Of a DNA stretch of 64,000 bases, positions 41,419 to 51,502 are shown in pieces. This DNA comes from Platanthera guangdongensis (lineage: Eukaryota > Streptophyta > Magnoliopsida > Asparagales > Orchidaceae). Position 1 is the first letter of the stretch; each line of letters starts with the position of its first letter. The notes beneath the pieces are model-generated. The model saw nothing but the letters and a program-made list of their open reading frames with translations, was not told the origin of the DNA and did not search any database. The stretch spans positions 116,702,609 to 116,766,608 of the forward strand of contig CM077151.1 of the NCBI GenBank assembly GCA_039583875.1, given 5' to 3'. The translations under genes were made by a program, and so were the position numbers.

Positions 41419-43213
41419 TGGTAATACGGTTTGCAGTCAATTTTATTAGATATTTTCGGGGTTTTAAAGCAAATCATGTCTTATAAAGTACTTATTTTGA
41501 TTCCCCTTTGTATATATTTTTGTCGCTAATGCATTTTTTCTGCTTTTTGCAGGTTTTCACGGCTTTCAGCCGAATTTTGCTGTGACACGCCCCAAGGTCA
41601 CGCCCTACCAGGGCGTGTACTTAGGGCGTGTACCCAAAGGAATGAAGCAATTGGTCTGAAACTGCATTCCGTGGAAACTTAGTGTTCACGCCCTCTGTCA
41701 CGCCCGTGTCACATCCGACACGGGCGTGTTCTAGAGGCGTGTCCCCAGGTTCCGAGGAATCGCCACAGCGCGCTCGTTTTTCCCGCTCCACCGTCGCACC
41801 GAAAGTGTCATGCCCCAGGGTCACGCCTGACCCGGGCGTGACATATGGCGTGTACTTCAGCAATTCCGCCCGTCACCTCCAGCATTCAATTTCAGCTCAA
41901 CAAAGTCACGCCGCAAAGAACACGCCCCAGGTACACGCCCTACCAGGGCGTGACTTGTGGGCGTGTACCTCAACTACTTTGTCAGAATTAAATTCCTGCC
42001 CGAAAAAGTCGCTCCGAATGTGTCACGCCCCAGGGTCACGCCCGACCAGGGCGTGACAGGGGGGCGTGACCCGACCCGAAAAATTCTATAAATAGAGCCC
42101 AACTCTAAGGGTTCAGGGACACTTTTTGCTTTGAGAGGGGAGGTTCTGCCCTTTGTATTCTTGAACTTTTTTAAGTATGTCTTTCCATTTTTAGTTCTTA
42201 GCTCTAGCTTTATGCTTTCCCTGTATTAGTTACTAGCTTCGTTTTGTAGTATAATGATAATGATAGTGCAGTTTACCTTTCCATGCACTTGTAATCTCTA
42301 GTTTTCAAGCTGTAAGATCTCTGTTTCCATTAATAAAAAGTGTTGTTTTCTTTTACGTTTCTGCTATGTTTTCATTTTCTTCTTCTACTCATCCCCCCTC
42401 TTCCACCTCACCATGATTAACTAATCCTCCATGTACTCGATCTTAATGATCCGAGGTTCGAGTGATTAGGTTATGATGCTTTGAATCTTACCTTTTCTTT
42501 TTAGGGTTTAGCCTTGAATTACTCTTGATTTATCACGGGTTGGAGGTATATCATCGATATATACTCTCCACCTTTGCTTTCATTCTGGGCTAGCCGAGAG
42601 GCCGAAAGTTTGAAATGAGCACTCAAGAGTAAAGGGAGTTGTTCGCACCCCTCGAGAGAGGCAGACGTTCAAATCTCCCGGATTGGAGTAAAATCCAATA
42701 GCGGGGTTCACCGCGTAAAGCGAGTTTTATGCCTCCGATTTAGGCGAGAGTCGGTCGGACCTTCCTAAACTCAGTTAGGCACGACCTTCGAGAGAAGTGT
42801 GTCAATATTCATGGAACCTCCAAGGTCAAGGACCTTTACCCTAATTAGCTTAGGTTTATTTATCGTATTTTTCTAACCACTCTTACCGAGGTGATTTCTG
42901 ATCGAGTGCATTTTCCCCTTCATCGTTACTAAGCTCAAGTTAATCGCTCTTTTAGCTCTCTTTAACTTTTCATGCATGTAGCTCTCTTTCATTGCAAGTA
43001 GTTCTCTTCCTTTAGCACGTTTAGCTTTCTTCAAAAAAAAAACTTAATTTTTCCGTCGATAAAATTATAGATTTTGTGTGAGTAAGCTTACTCAACTGTT
43101 CCCGGATTTCAATACGACACTTGTGTCCCCTAGCTGCATTTTGATAGGTATACTTGCCTTGATGAATTGTTACTTTGGTTATTTTCTCCTTGCAGATATC
43201 TAAGAGACAATCA
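41419..43213 (+). repeat. 3' LTR of the Athila element
   Basis: TGGTAATACGG..GACAATCA, 1795 bp, followed by TSD GCTGC. It carries a hairpin array at 41579-42070 and a TATA box at 42087-42094. It differs from the 5' LTR at about 40 positions by eye, many of them C/T or G/A. Confidence 0.93.
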
Positions 43214-43218
43214 GCTGC

Positions 43219-44330
43219 AGAATAGGCTGGATGTGTGGGCACCTTATCTTGAGATGACCCTTCTGTCTACACTGAAAATAGACTTTATCTTTTAACCAAC
43301 AACGGACAACATCATGCCCCTTCCTCCCACACAAGTCACACACCAAATCCCCTCTAGGAGCACCCTGAATAGCATGGACCTACTCCTTCTTTTGTGCTCC
43401 CAACCTTTTGAAACACTTCTCAAAGGGGTGGCCTGGCCGGCCATAGAAGCTACAGACCCCTTTGCTCTTCTTCCTTGAAGCAGCATCAGGCTCCTGGGGG
43501 CTCTACCCTCCACCGGACTTCCGCTTGTCCTTCCTCATCTACTGGCCTCTATTCTTGGCATTCTCAATGGCCTCGACCTTCAAGGCAGCTTCAACCACGC
43601 TGGCATAACTGACTGCTCTGTAGGCATTCGCTAACTGCTGAATGTCGCTTCTTAGTCCACCCAAAAACCATTTAACTTGATCTGCTTCAATACTCACCAG
43701 ACGAGGAGGAAACTCACTAAACTTGCTAAACTCAATCTCATACTCACTAACCGTGAGTTTCCTCTGCTTCAAATGAAGGAAGTCATTATTTAGCCGGTCC
43801 CGTTCGACTGAGGGCAGAAACTTATTTAGCAGCATCTCCTTAAATGATTCCCACGAGCATCCTGCCACGAAGATCTCCTTCTCTCTCAACCACCAACATT
43901 TTGCTAAGCCCTTGAGCTGGTAGGCAGTGAGCATCACTCTTTGATCAACTATAATCCCCGAGTAGGAGAACATCTCTTCAATGAAAATCAACCAGTCATC
44001 CAAAATCATGAAATCTGCTTGTCCATCATAGGTAGGGGGCCTAAGCCGCTGAAACTGAGATATGAACGCCATCTCCGGGGGCACCACAATCGGAGGCACG
44101 AGAGGAGCAGGAGGGGCAGGAATAGTTACACCGTCAGCGGGGTCCTGAACTCTCGGAGTCTGTCCCGCCACCACTGCTACAAGAGACTGAATCTGGGCTT
44201 GCATATCCACTAACTGCCTCGATAAGGCCACATTGCTCTAACGCGGGCTTTCTATCAACGCCTCGCTCTGCGCTCCCGATGACTCGCCCTCCGATTGGGG
44301 AGTCGATCTCGTTGCATGACGCTTCGAAAT
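43219..44330 (-). pseudogene. gag: Gag of gypsy A (capsid plus two zinc knuckles)
   Basis: The capsid domain is open at 44231-43539: PPTYDGQADFMILDDWLIFIEEMF, QLKGLAKCWWLREKEI, SWESFKEMLLNKFLPSVERDRL and FLGGLRSDIQQL. Upstream residues to about 44330 (SEGESSGAQSEA) are cut by a TAG at about 44240, so the 44231 ATG is not the natural start. Below 43539, after a stop, two knuckle-like units follow: CSFYGRPGHPFEKCF, in which the second Cys is Tyr (Cys in element B), and CDLCGRKGHDVVRC, which is complete. The Athila insertion cuts the gene at 43214. Confidence 0.82.
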
Positions 44331-44339
44331 TCTAAGAAC

Positions 44340-45007
44340 GTACGAATATGAATCAAAACCTAGCCCAAACGCTAGAACAAAACTACCCGGTACAAAAAAA
44401 CATACTTAAATATGAACTTCAACTGCTAAACTTGCTCTGGGATTTGTTTTTAACATGATGATGTAATGCTTATCCTAGGATGGTTCACCACCATCACACT
44501 AACTCATGTTCTTAGACCATGAATGCATGTATTTGTATTCTTTTTGACTCAAAACCATGTGTGTACGTATATCATCATGCAAATCTTTAGCTTGGCACGT
44601 TGTGCTTATGAAATGTTATGATATGCAAGTTGTGCTACGCATTCTAAAAAGGCCTTAATGCATGTCATGAGCGATCGTAAGCATAGCAATGTTATGCATC
44701 CCATACTGCATAACATTGCATGCCACGAATAAAGAAAACGTGTTAGCCGCATCCATGTGGTGAGGTTTTGGATCCCATACTACATAACCCTCACATGTTG
44801 TCTCCTATGGTGGATCCATATACAAACATATATTATGCATCCCATACTACATAATATGCCCCGTATACTTCTATTCATGCTTATGAGTGTAGTGTTCATG
44901 CTTCAGCCAAGACGTACTGATGACATATCAGTGTGTGTATCGTTTGATGCTAAACTACTAATGCAATCAAGGGAAAGATTGCCCGACCAATTGTCAAGCA
45001 ACCTCCC
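44340..45007 (-). other. Leader of gypsy A with a triplicated CCCATACT(A/G)CATAA motif
   Basis: Non-coding stretch between the PBS and gag. CCCATACTGCATAAC, CCCATACTACATAAC and CCCATACTACATAAT occur at about 44700, 44774 and 44840, each with GCATG or CACATG nearby. Element B keeps the same three copies in the same order (56178, 56258, 56324). Confidence 0.7.
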
Positions 45008-45019
45008 TCTGATACCAAC
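45008..45019 (-). other. Primer binding site of gypsy A (initiator tRNA-Met type)
   Basis: The minus strand reads GTTGGTATCAGA, one base inside the LTR end at 45020; complementary to plant initiator tRNA-Met. Confidence 0.88.
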
Positions 45020-46172
45020 TGTCACGACCCGCATTTTCTAAACAATAAAATCGTATCAGAGCAAGATAAAATACGTGTCGTGATGCCACGTCGTGCAGGG
45101 GATAACTGCACAAGTTCAGGCAAAACTCCAGACTTTAGATTTTTAAGGAATATTCATAGTTTAATATGAAAGAAAACCAGTTATATTTAATGGTTGTATC
45201 CCTCGGCACAGTGGATCAGCAAGTCCACGATTAAAAATATATATTTATTCGTAGTGGAAAATACTTTAATTAAGTTTTTTTGACATCCTAAATGAGCATA
45301 AGCGTCCCCGAGGGACGACTCATGGTATGCACGACTCTAAGGTTAGTATAGAATATATAAAAAGGATAGTCTTTACACTTAAGGAAAAATAGTGCTTTAG
45401 TTTTATAAACATGATGTGCATGAGATACTTGTAGTAATAATTTAGGGTTTAAAATACCTAACATGCAACCTAGCATAAATCCTTCACAGAAGACAAGTAA
45501 ACAACCAACAATAGACAAAAGTAGCAGTTTCAGTTCTTACCCAGCATCATAAGAAAGCCACTAGTGGGCGTCAACAACCTGACATGGACCCACTGGTGAG
45601 TATGCATGTCTATACAGAAAGGAAAATAACTACCTCACAATGATGAAGATCGACAACCTCAGCTACCCAAGAGGCTATCAGCAAAACCCACCAAAAGATC
45701 TAGCCGCTCAACCAGCTACAACCTGGACCTGAGGCATTCAAGGAAAAAACACCTCAGCAAGAATATAATCAGAATAAATAGAGCAATAGCTTAAAGAATA
45801 GGTAAAGAAGGGTTTACCACCCGACAACAATAAATGCTATCAGAAGAAGAAAAATAGGACAGTAAGAAAAAACACTGTCTAAAGAACAGTAAAAGAAAAC
45901 ACACCAAGTGTGAGTACAATAGCAACATGTTCTGCAAAAGAAAAGAACCTGCAGCAGCAATAGGGCATATAACATGTACCAAAGAAAAAGCCATAAGCAA
46001 GGAAAGGATCTAACAGTCCTAACTTTGTGGGTTAATGACAGGGGTCAAAACATGGATCTGAGTACATAACCAAAACCAGATCCAAAAAGGGCTAAGGGGT
46101 AAAACAGCGGCAGCCCTAGGGTCCAACACACCAGCCCAAGATGGGGCAAATAATGGTGGTGGCCATGGTTCG
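45020..46172 (-). repeat. 5' LTR of gypsy A, truncated
   Basis: The minus-strand LTR end ..GCGGGTCGTGACA lies at 45020. The sequence aligns with 15855-17010 up to about GGTGGTGGCCATGGTTC (46172) and then becomes unrelated, so U3 and the TATA part are lost. No target-site duplication can be found for A at this end. Confidence 0.85.
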
Positions 46173-46348
46173 TCGATCAAACTCTGGTGTCTACCAAGGG
46201 AGGACACGCCCTAGGTCACGCCCCCTGACACGCCCGTGTCACGGGAGTGTACCTACCGAAAATTCGTCGAACGAATTTCATCGACCACACGCCCATCTGC
46301 TCAACCCGAGCAGGACACGTCCTGGGACACTCCCGTATCCCAGGTCAT
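46173..46348 (-). repeat. Fragment of a minus-strand gypsy LTR rich in CACGCCC hairpins
   Basis: GGACACGCCCTAGG.., CACGCCCGTGTCACGGGAGTG and GACACGTCCTGGGAC-type words. It probably belongs with 49406-49452, which on the minus strand begins TGTAACACCCCCAGAG like a gypsy LTR start. A solo LTR separates the two pieces. Together only about 220 bp remain. Confidence 0.5.
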
Positions 46349-49300
46349 TGATGAGTTGTAAATATACGCATTTTTATCTACATTAATTAAGTCATTTTCA
46401 TTTATTTTTGTTATTTTTACTTAATTTTGTCCAATAAAATGTTTCTTTTTTGTAAAAAATATTCTAACTTAGCTTTATTTTGATTCCTGAAATTTTCAAG
46501 AAAAAGGTCCAAAAAATTGCAACTACACGCCCATGTACTGTTGGTCACGCCCGTGACCTGGGCGTGATATGTCAATTTCCCGTGAAATCGACAAATTTCT
46601 GAAGAAAAAGCATGATACGCCCGTGTCCCATGATCTGACACGCCCGTGGCATGTGACACGCCCCGTGACCTGACCCGTGCCAACCAATTCGATGATTTTC
46701 CGCTCGACGTTCATTGACCCGCAAGGACACGCCTGTGTCCCATGAGCGACATGCCCATATCATGTGACACGCCCAGTGACCCCAGCCCGTGAACATCTAT
46801 CGATATTTTGCACTCAACATTCGTCGACTCAACCGACACGCCCGTGTCAAGATGCGACACGGGCATGTACTTCTCCACCTGGCCCGACAAACTGCCGTCG
46901 GCGACCTCCTGAAGTCAATAACTCCATCAATCGCCGAATGACATGCCCACCGTCACGCCCGTGACCTGGGGCGTTACCGCCGCATTTTCAGCCGCCAAGA
47001 TAAATCTCAAATCAAATCAGATGGGCGCCATTTAAATAGTGTTAACACGCCCCCTGACACGCCCGTGTCAGAGGGCATGACCCATGAAATTTTTGTCTAT
47101 AAATTTCCAGTTGCTGTAAGGGTTTCTGTTCCACTTTTTGGTACCATTTTGTATAGGGGCCGGCTGTTAGATGATTTCCAAATCTATGTAAAGTGACTTT
47201 CTCCCCCTCTCCTATGTTTGTTTTTAGCTTTCTGTAACTCTCATTTTAGCTTAATAAATGTTTAAATTTTTGTCTCTTTATGTGGTTTTTGAATGGATCT
47301 AAGCCTCTCCTATGCAATCTTATTCTTTCTTTATTTTAACTTTGATTTTCGTTTACTTTTTTGTACGAGTGTGTGTGTGTATGAGATTAGTTTTCTTGCT
47401 TTTATACTTAGTACTTTTACTTAGTTTTGTTAACTTAGGATTTTTATAGCTTTATTTGCATTCCTATAGATCCGTAAAAATGTTTTCAAAGTGGTTTTCA
47501 TTCTTTTTCTAACTTAGATTTTGCTTTTTATGTCTTAAAAATTTTCGTTTTTTTTACTTTATTTTCACTTTTTATGCACTTTTACGGAGTTATAAGAATG
47601 AAGATATAGTCATTTTAATTTTTCAAGCATTCTCATTTTCATGTTTATTTCAAAAACGTTTTGCTCCTTTTATTTTTCTGACTTAATTTTATTCATTTCT
47701 ACTGCATTTTAGCGGTAGGAATGTAATCGTTTTAATTTTTCGAGCACTTGCACTTTGCGTTTATTTGCAAACTTTTTTGCACCTTTAAATTTTATTTTCA
47801 CTTTTTATGCATTTCTACCACATTCTAGCGGTATAGATGTAGTTGTTTTAATTTTTCAGCAACTTAGTTTTTCATATTTTTTGTACGTGTGCGTCCGCGT
47901 ATGAGTTAGTTTAAATTACTTTCTTTCAATTCTGTAGAGTGTGTGTGCATGTGTTGAATTTATTTTTGCCTACTCGTAAGAGTTAAATTGCGTGCTTTAA
48001 TTTTCTCCTACTCGTTTGAGTAGGACTTGTGTGCATGTGTTTTACATTAAAGTAGAGTGCGTGAGTGTTAGCATTTATTTCCGCCTACTCGCTATGAGTA
48101 AAATGCCAGGATTTTATTTACCGCCTACACTTTTTAGTTAAATTGCAAGTCTTTATTTTTCTGTAATAATTTGAGTAGTACTTGTACTAGCATTTACTTA
48201 CCGCCTACTCATTTGAGTTAAATGGCAGGTCTGTGTGTATGTTTAATTTTCAGTAGAGTGCTTGCGTGGATACATTATTTTCTCCTACTCGTTTGAGTAG
48301 GACTCGCTTTTTTTGTCTCGCCCACGCATTTGGGCCGGGACTCGCACTTTAATGCTTTCATTTCAGTCCTACTCGTTTGATTAGGACTTGTAATTTTCTG
48401 CTTTCTTTACAGCTTTTCTTTACTGCTCTATTTCCTGCTTTATTTACTGCTTTAGTTTATTGCTTTCACCGCTGCCATCCCCATTCTGATGAGTGGCTAA
48501 CCGTTCTTAGCCCTCAGTATCGAAGAGCATTGGGACAAATAAAATAACTTTAAATAATTAAAGCTCCTGTTTTTCTAATTAATTAAAATTAACTTAAGGT
48601 TTGCATAGGGTTTACGATGTGTAGAACCACATAATCGATATGTGGTCTCTATTTCCGTAGTCCATACGCTAGCTAGCCGAAAGGCCGTGCGTTTGGACCG
48701 ATCGCCCCTTGGTAAATGGAGTTCCGCACTAACCCACGAGAGAGGAGGCGCGCAAACTCTACCGGATTGTGTTCCCCACCCAATAATATGGTTCTTAGCG
48801 TAATGTGGTCATTAAGAGGAATCCTTCATCGGATGATAGCTCGGTCGAATAGTCTTAATGTTCAGGTGAGCGATATTACTAGAGATAGGTGAGCTCATTT
48901 TAGTGGAACCTCCACGGCCAAGTCTCCGCCTTAATTAATTTGAAACTTAGGATCTCTTTTTATTAAAAGTTTATTTTAGTTCAAATTTAATTTGGTGCCA
49001 TCGAGCTAAGCTCTTCATCGGCTCCACCTTTTTAAAGTTCTTTATATTCTGCCTTTTATGTTTATATATAAAACAATTAACCCGACAAGTTAAATATCGG
49101 TAAAATAATAGTCCCCTCTAGGGAAGAGTAGAAATAATCGAACTGACTCCGAGAACAATACGAGCTCGATATTCCACCGGAAATATCATGTACTACTCAC
49201 GATAGGTGCACTTGCCTCCTTTCGTTAAAACTCGATAACATCTTTTTATATCCAAATTAATAAATCAGCGCGCCCCGTTTTCATAAATAAAATCCACATC

Positions 49301-49405
49301 CGCCTTTTTTCTTAAATAAAACTGCACGGGGCGCCTCAAGCTTGTAATAATTTTTGAGTTTTAACCCGAATCAAGTTTTCGGGCTCGATGCGAAAATACG
49401 CATCA
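46349..49405 (+). repeat. Solo Athila-like LTR (about 3.06 kb)
   Basis: TGATGAG..GCATCA ends, with no PPT before and no PBS after. It contains a CACGCCCGTG hairpin array (46525-47075), a TATA box (TATAAATT, 47098-47105), a polyadenylation-type AATAAA near 47250, leader-like repeats (47930-48470) and the conserved Athila LTR block (about 48480-48935, with CTAGCCGAAAGGCCG and GAACCTCCACGG). No matching 5-bp flank is visible (GTCAT left, GCCGT right), so its origin by LTR-LTR recombination is uncertain. Confidence 0.65.
46525..47075 (+). repeat. CACGCCCGTG hairpin array in the solo LTR
   Basis: About a dozen CACGCCCGTG, GACACGCC and GACCTGGGCGTG words lie in inverted pairs; the last pair, CACGCCCGTGTCAGAGGGCATG, lies about 20 bp before the TATA box at 47098. 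Confidence 0.82.
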
Positions 49406-49452
49406 GCCGTGTCAACCAAGCCTGAACCCAAATTATCTCTGGGGGTGTTACA
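49406..49452 (-). repeat. Start of a minus-strand gypsy LTR (fragment)
   Basis: The minus strand reads TGTAACACCCCCAGAGATAA from 49452 downward. It abuts the PBS region of the next element and is cut by the solo LTR at 49405. Confidence 0.5.
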
Positions 49453-49459
49453 AGTTGGT

Positions 49460-49482
49460 CCCCGACAATGGCGCCAAAAACT
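49460..49482 (-). other. Primer binding site of a minus-strand Athila-like element
   Basis: The minus strand reads AGTTTTTGGCGCCATTGTCG then GGG, the same layout as the complete Athila element (AGTTTTTGGCGCCGTTGCCG), with two G/A or C/T differences. The internal region of this element is lost right after the PBS. Confidence 0.8.
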
Positions 49483-51292
49483 TGGTGTCTACTAATCGTG
49501 AAGAGAATAAAAACCAAACTAGCAATCCAACGAGGCAAGTATACCTATCGAAATGCAGCTAGGGGACACAAGTGTCGTATTAAAATTCGGGAACCGTTGA
49601 GTAATCTTACTCACACGAAAAATATTAACCTATCGAAGGAATCTTTTAGGGTTTAAAATAAATCTAAATGCGATTAGGAAAATAAGTATTAGGCTAGAAA
49701 GAGAAATGCTTGCGGCTAAAAAGAGAGCTACTAAAAGCAATTACAACTAGGGGTTAAGACGATAATAAAAAAGAGCACTCGATCAAGAATCACCTCGGCT
49801 AAAGTCGATTAAAAATACGATAATAAACCCTAACTTAATAAGATAAAAGAACTTGACCGTGGAGGTTCCATAAGCATGAACACGCTTCTCTCGAAGTTGT
49901 GCCCACCTGAGTTTAGGAAGGTCCAACCGAACTCTCGTTCAAATCGGAGACCTAAAACTCGCTTTACGCTGTGAAACCCTCTATTGGATTTCACTCCAAT
50001 GCAGGAGATTTAACGTCTGCCTCTCTCGAGGGGTGTGTGCAACTCTCTTTACTCTTGAGTGTTCATTTCAAACTACGAGCCTCTCGGCTTGCTAAGAATG
50101 AAAACAAAGATGGAAAATACACATCGATAATGTATCTCCAAACATGATTAATCAAGAGTAAATAAAGGTCTAAACCCTAAAAAGAAGAAGTAGACTAGAG
50201 CATCATAACTTAATCAACTCAAACCTCGGATCATGAAGATCAAGTACAAGGAGGATTAGTTACTCATGGTGAAGTGGAGGAAGAGAGATGAGTAGAAATG
50301 CATTAAGAAAATAAAGTAGAAACAAGTAAGAGTAAACAAACTTTTTATTAATGGAAAAGTAGAGCTATAACTTGGAAAAAGAAGATTACAAGTGTAATGA
50401 AAATAAGAAATAGGCTAGCATTATCATTAAGCTACTAAGCAATTACAAGAGCTTTTATAAAAGGAGCAAACTAAACAAGATTAGAAAGCTTAAAAAGGGA
50501 GGAGGGAGAGGAGAAGCATAAAAAAGGAACAAGAAAACTACAAGTAAACAAAAGGGCAGCACCTCCCCTCTCACTCCAAAACTATCTGGACTAAAGGTGG
50601 GGGGTCTGAATTTATAGAAATTCTTGTGGGTTGGTCACGCCCCCCTTTCACGCCTGGGTATTGCGTGTCAGGGGGCGTGACATGTATGGGAAAAACTTCG
50701 GGAGCTGAAATCTGACAGAATTGTTGATTTGATTTGTACGTCGGAGTACACGCTCATGGCAATGCCTCTATAGGGGGCGTGATAGGCACATCTAGCTTCA
50801 ATCGTCGGTCGGAAGTCCATCAAATGCCGGAAAATGCGGAACATGCCCCGGGTCACGCCCATGATAGTGGGGCATGACAGTACTGTTGACATGTGGCGAC
50901 GGGAAATCCTTAAATGCGCAGCAGGCTTCGTGAAGAGGGCGACAAGCCACGGGACACGCCCGGTGACACGCCCACGAAGGTCGTGTCAAGGGGGCTTGTC
51001 AGGCGATTTTCTCGGCATTTTGGTCCTGGGCAGTAGCCCTCTTGAGATCGGTTTACAAACCCCGTTACACACCCAGGGAGGCCGTGTTAGGGGGCGTGTA
51101 AGATCAACTTTGGCCGAAAGTATAGAAAACCTGCAAAACAAAGAGAAAACATTAGTGGCATCAATATATATACAAAACGAGATCAAAATAAAGCTATACA
51201 AACATGATTTATATATTAAAAACTATTAATTTCTCTACTAGTTTAAACTACAAAATGAACTATAAGTGACCGGAAGATTCACCGTGATTCCA
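49483..51292 (-). repeat. 5' LTR of a minus-strand Athila-like element (1.81 kb)
   Basis: On the minus strand it starts TGGAATCACGG at 51292 and ends ..AGTAGACACCA at 49483. Its order matches the Athila LTR: AT-rich start, TTTTGCAGGTTTTC, CACGCCC array (51105-50637), TATA box (minus TATAAATT, 50616-50609), and a conserved block with GCCGAGAGGC and GAACCTCCACGG (about 50110-49850). Its length is close to the 1795 bp of the complete Athila. No PPT precedes it, so it is read as a 5' LTR whose element is otherwise deleted. Confidence 0.75.
50637..51105 (-). repeat. CACGCCC hairpin array in the minus-strand Athila-like LTR
   Basis: Units such as CACGCCCCCTTTCACGCC, CACGCCCGGTGACACGCCC and GGAGGCCGTGTTAGGGGGCGTG lie spaced, more weakly, along 470 bp. 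The array ends about 20 bp before the minus-strand TATA box at 50609-50616. Confidence 0.78.
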
Positions 51293-51502
51293 TTTTTGAG
51301 TAGTAATAAAATTTTGATATGCATTGTGAAAGGTATAAACAATTTTGCATAGTTAGAAATTTCCTCTATTATATTTTTACGCTCGCGAGCATGCGACTTC
51401 GCATGGTACTCTATATCACAATTTCTATGTTAGCTAAGTCATTTTCCCTATCTGCATAGATTTTGTTTGCTCGGCATGCGCAAATAGGTAAGTCTGGGGG
51501 TG
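51293..51502 (+). other. 3' end of the internal region and PPT of another plus-strand element
   Basis: A/T-rich non-coding DNA ending GGTAAGTCTGGGGGTG, a typical gypsy (Athila/Tat-like) PPT, immediately before TGATGAGTCC. Confidence 0.6.

Larger units (their letters stand above)
31712..43213 (+). mobile_element. Athila-type Ty3/gypsy element, complete but decayed (11.5 kb)
   Basis: 5' LTR 31712-33506, a PBS for tRNA-Asp type (TGGCGCCGTTGCCGGGG), a long leader, gag, protease, RT, RNase H, integrase, a 1.85 kb AT-rich non-coding 3' region, the Athila-typical PPT (AAGCTTGGGGGAATT) and the 3' LTR 41419-43213. Both LTRs are 1795 bp with about 40 differences by eye. TSD is GCTGC. There is no chromodomain and no env-like ORF. 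The coding region has several in-frame stops and a frameshift. Confidence 0.95.
15855..46172 (-). mobile_element. Gypsy element A (Tekay-like chromovirus), minus strand, with two nested insertions
   Basis: Read on the minus strand: 5' LTR (truncated, 46172-45020), PBS, leader, gag (44330-43219), Athila insertion (43213-31712), protease, RT, RNase H, integrase and chromodomain (31519-28866), PPT, and a 3' LTR (28744-15855) itself split by the Tekay-like insertion at 17811-27345. Matching stretches of the two LTRs (15855-17010 and 45020-46168) differ at roughly 3-5% of sites by eye. RT carries a catalytic substitution and a deletion, so the copy is dead. Confidence 0.85.

Noticed and set aside
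20120..45019. tRNA genes at the TGGTATCAGA and TGGCGCC sequences
   Set aside because: Only the 12-18 nt complementary to tRNA 3' ends are present, next to LTR ends; these are primer binding sites.
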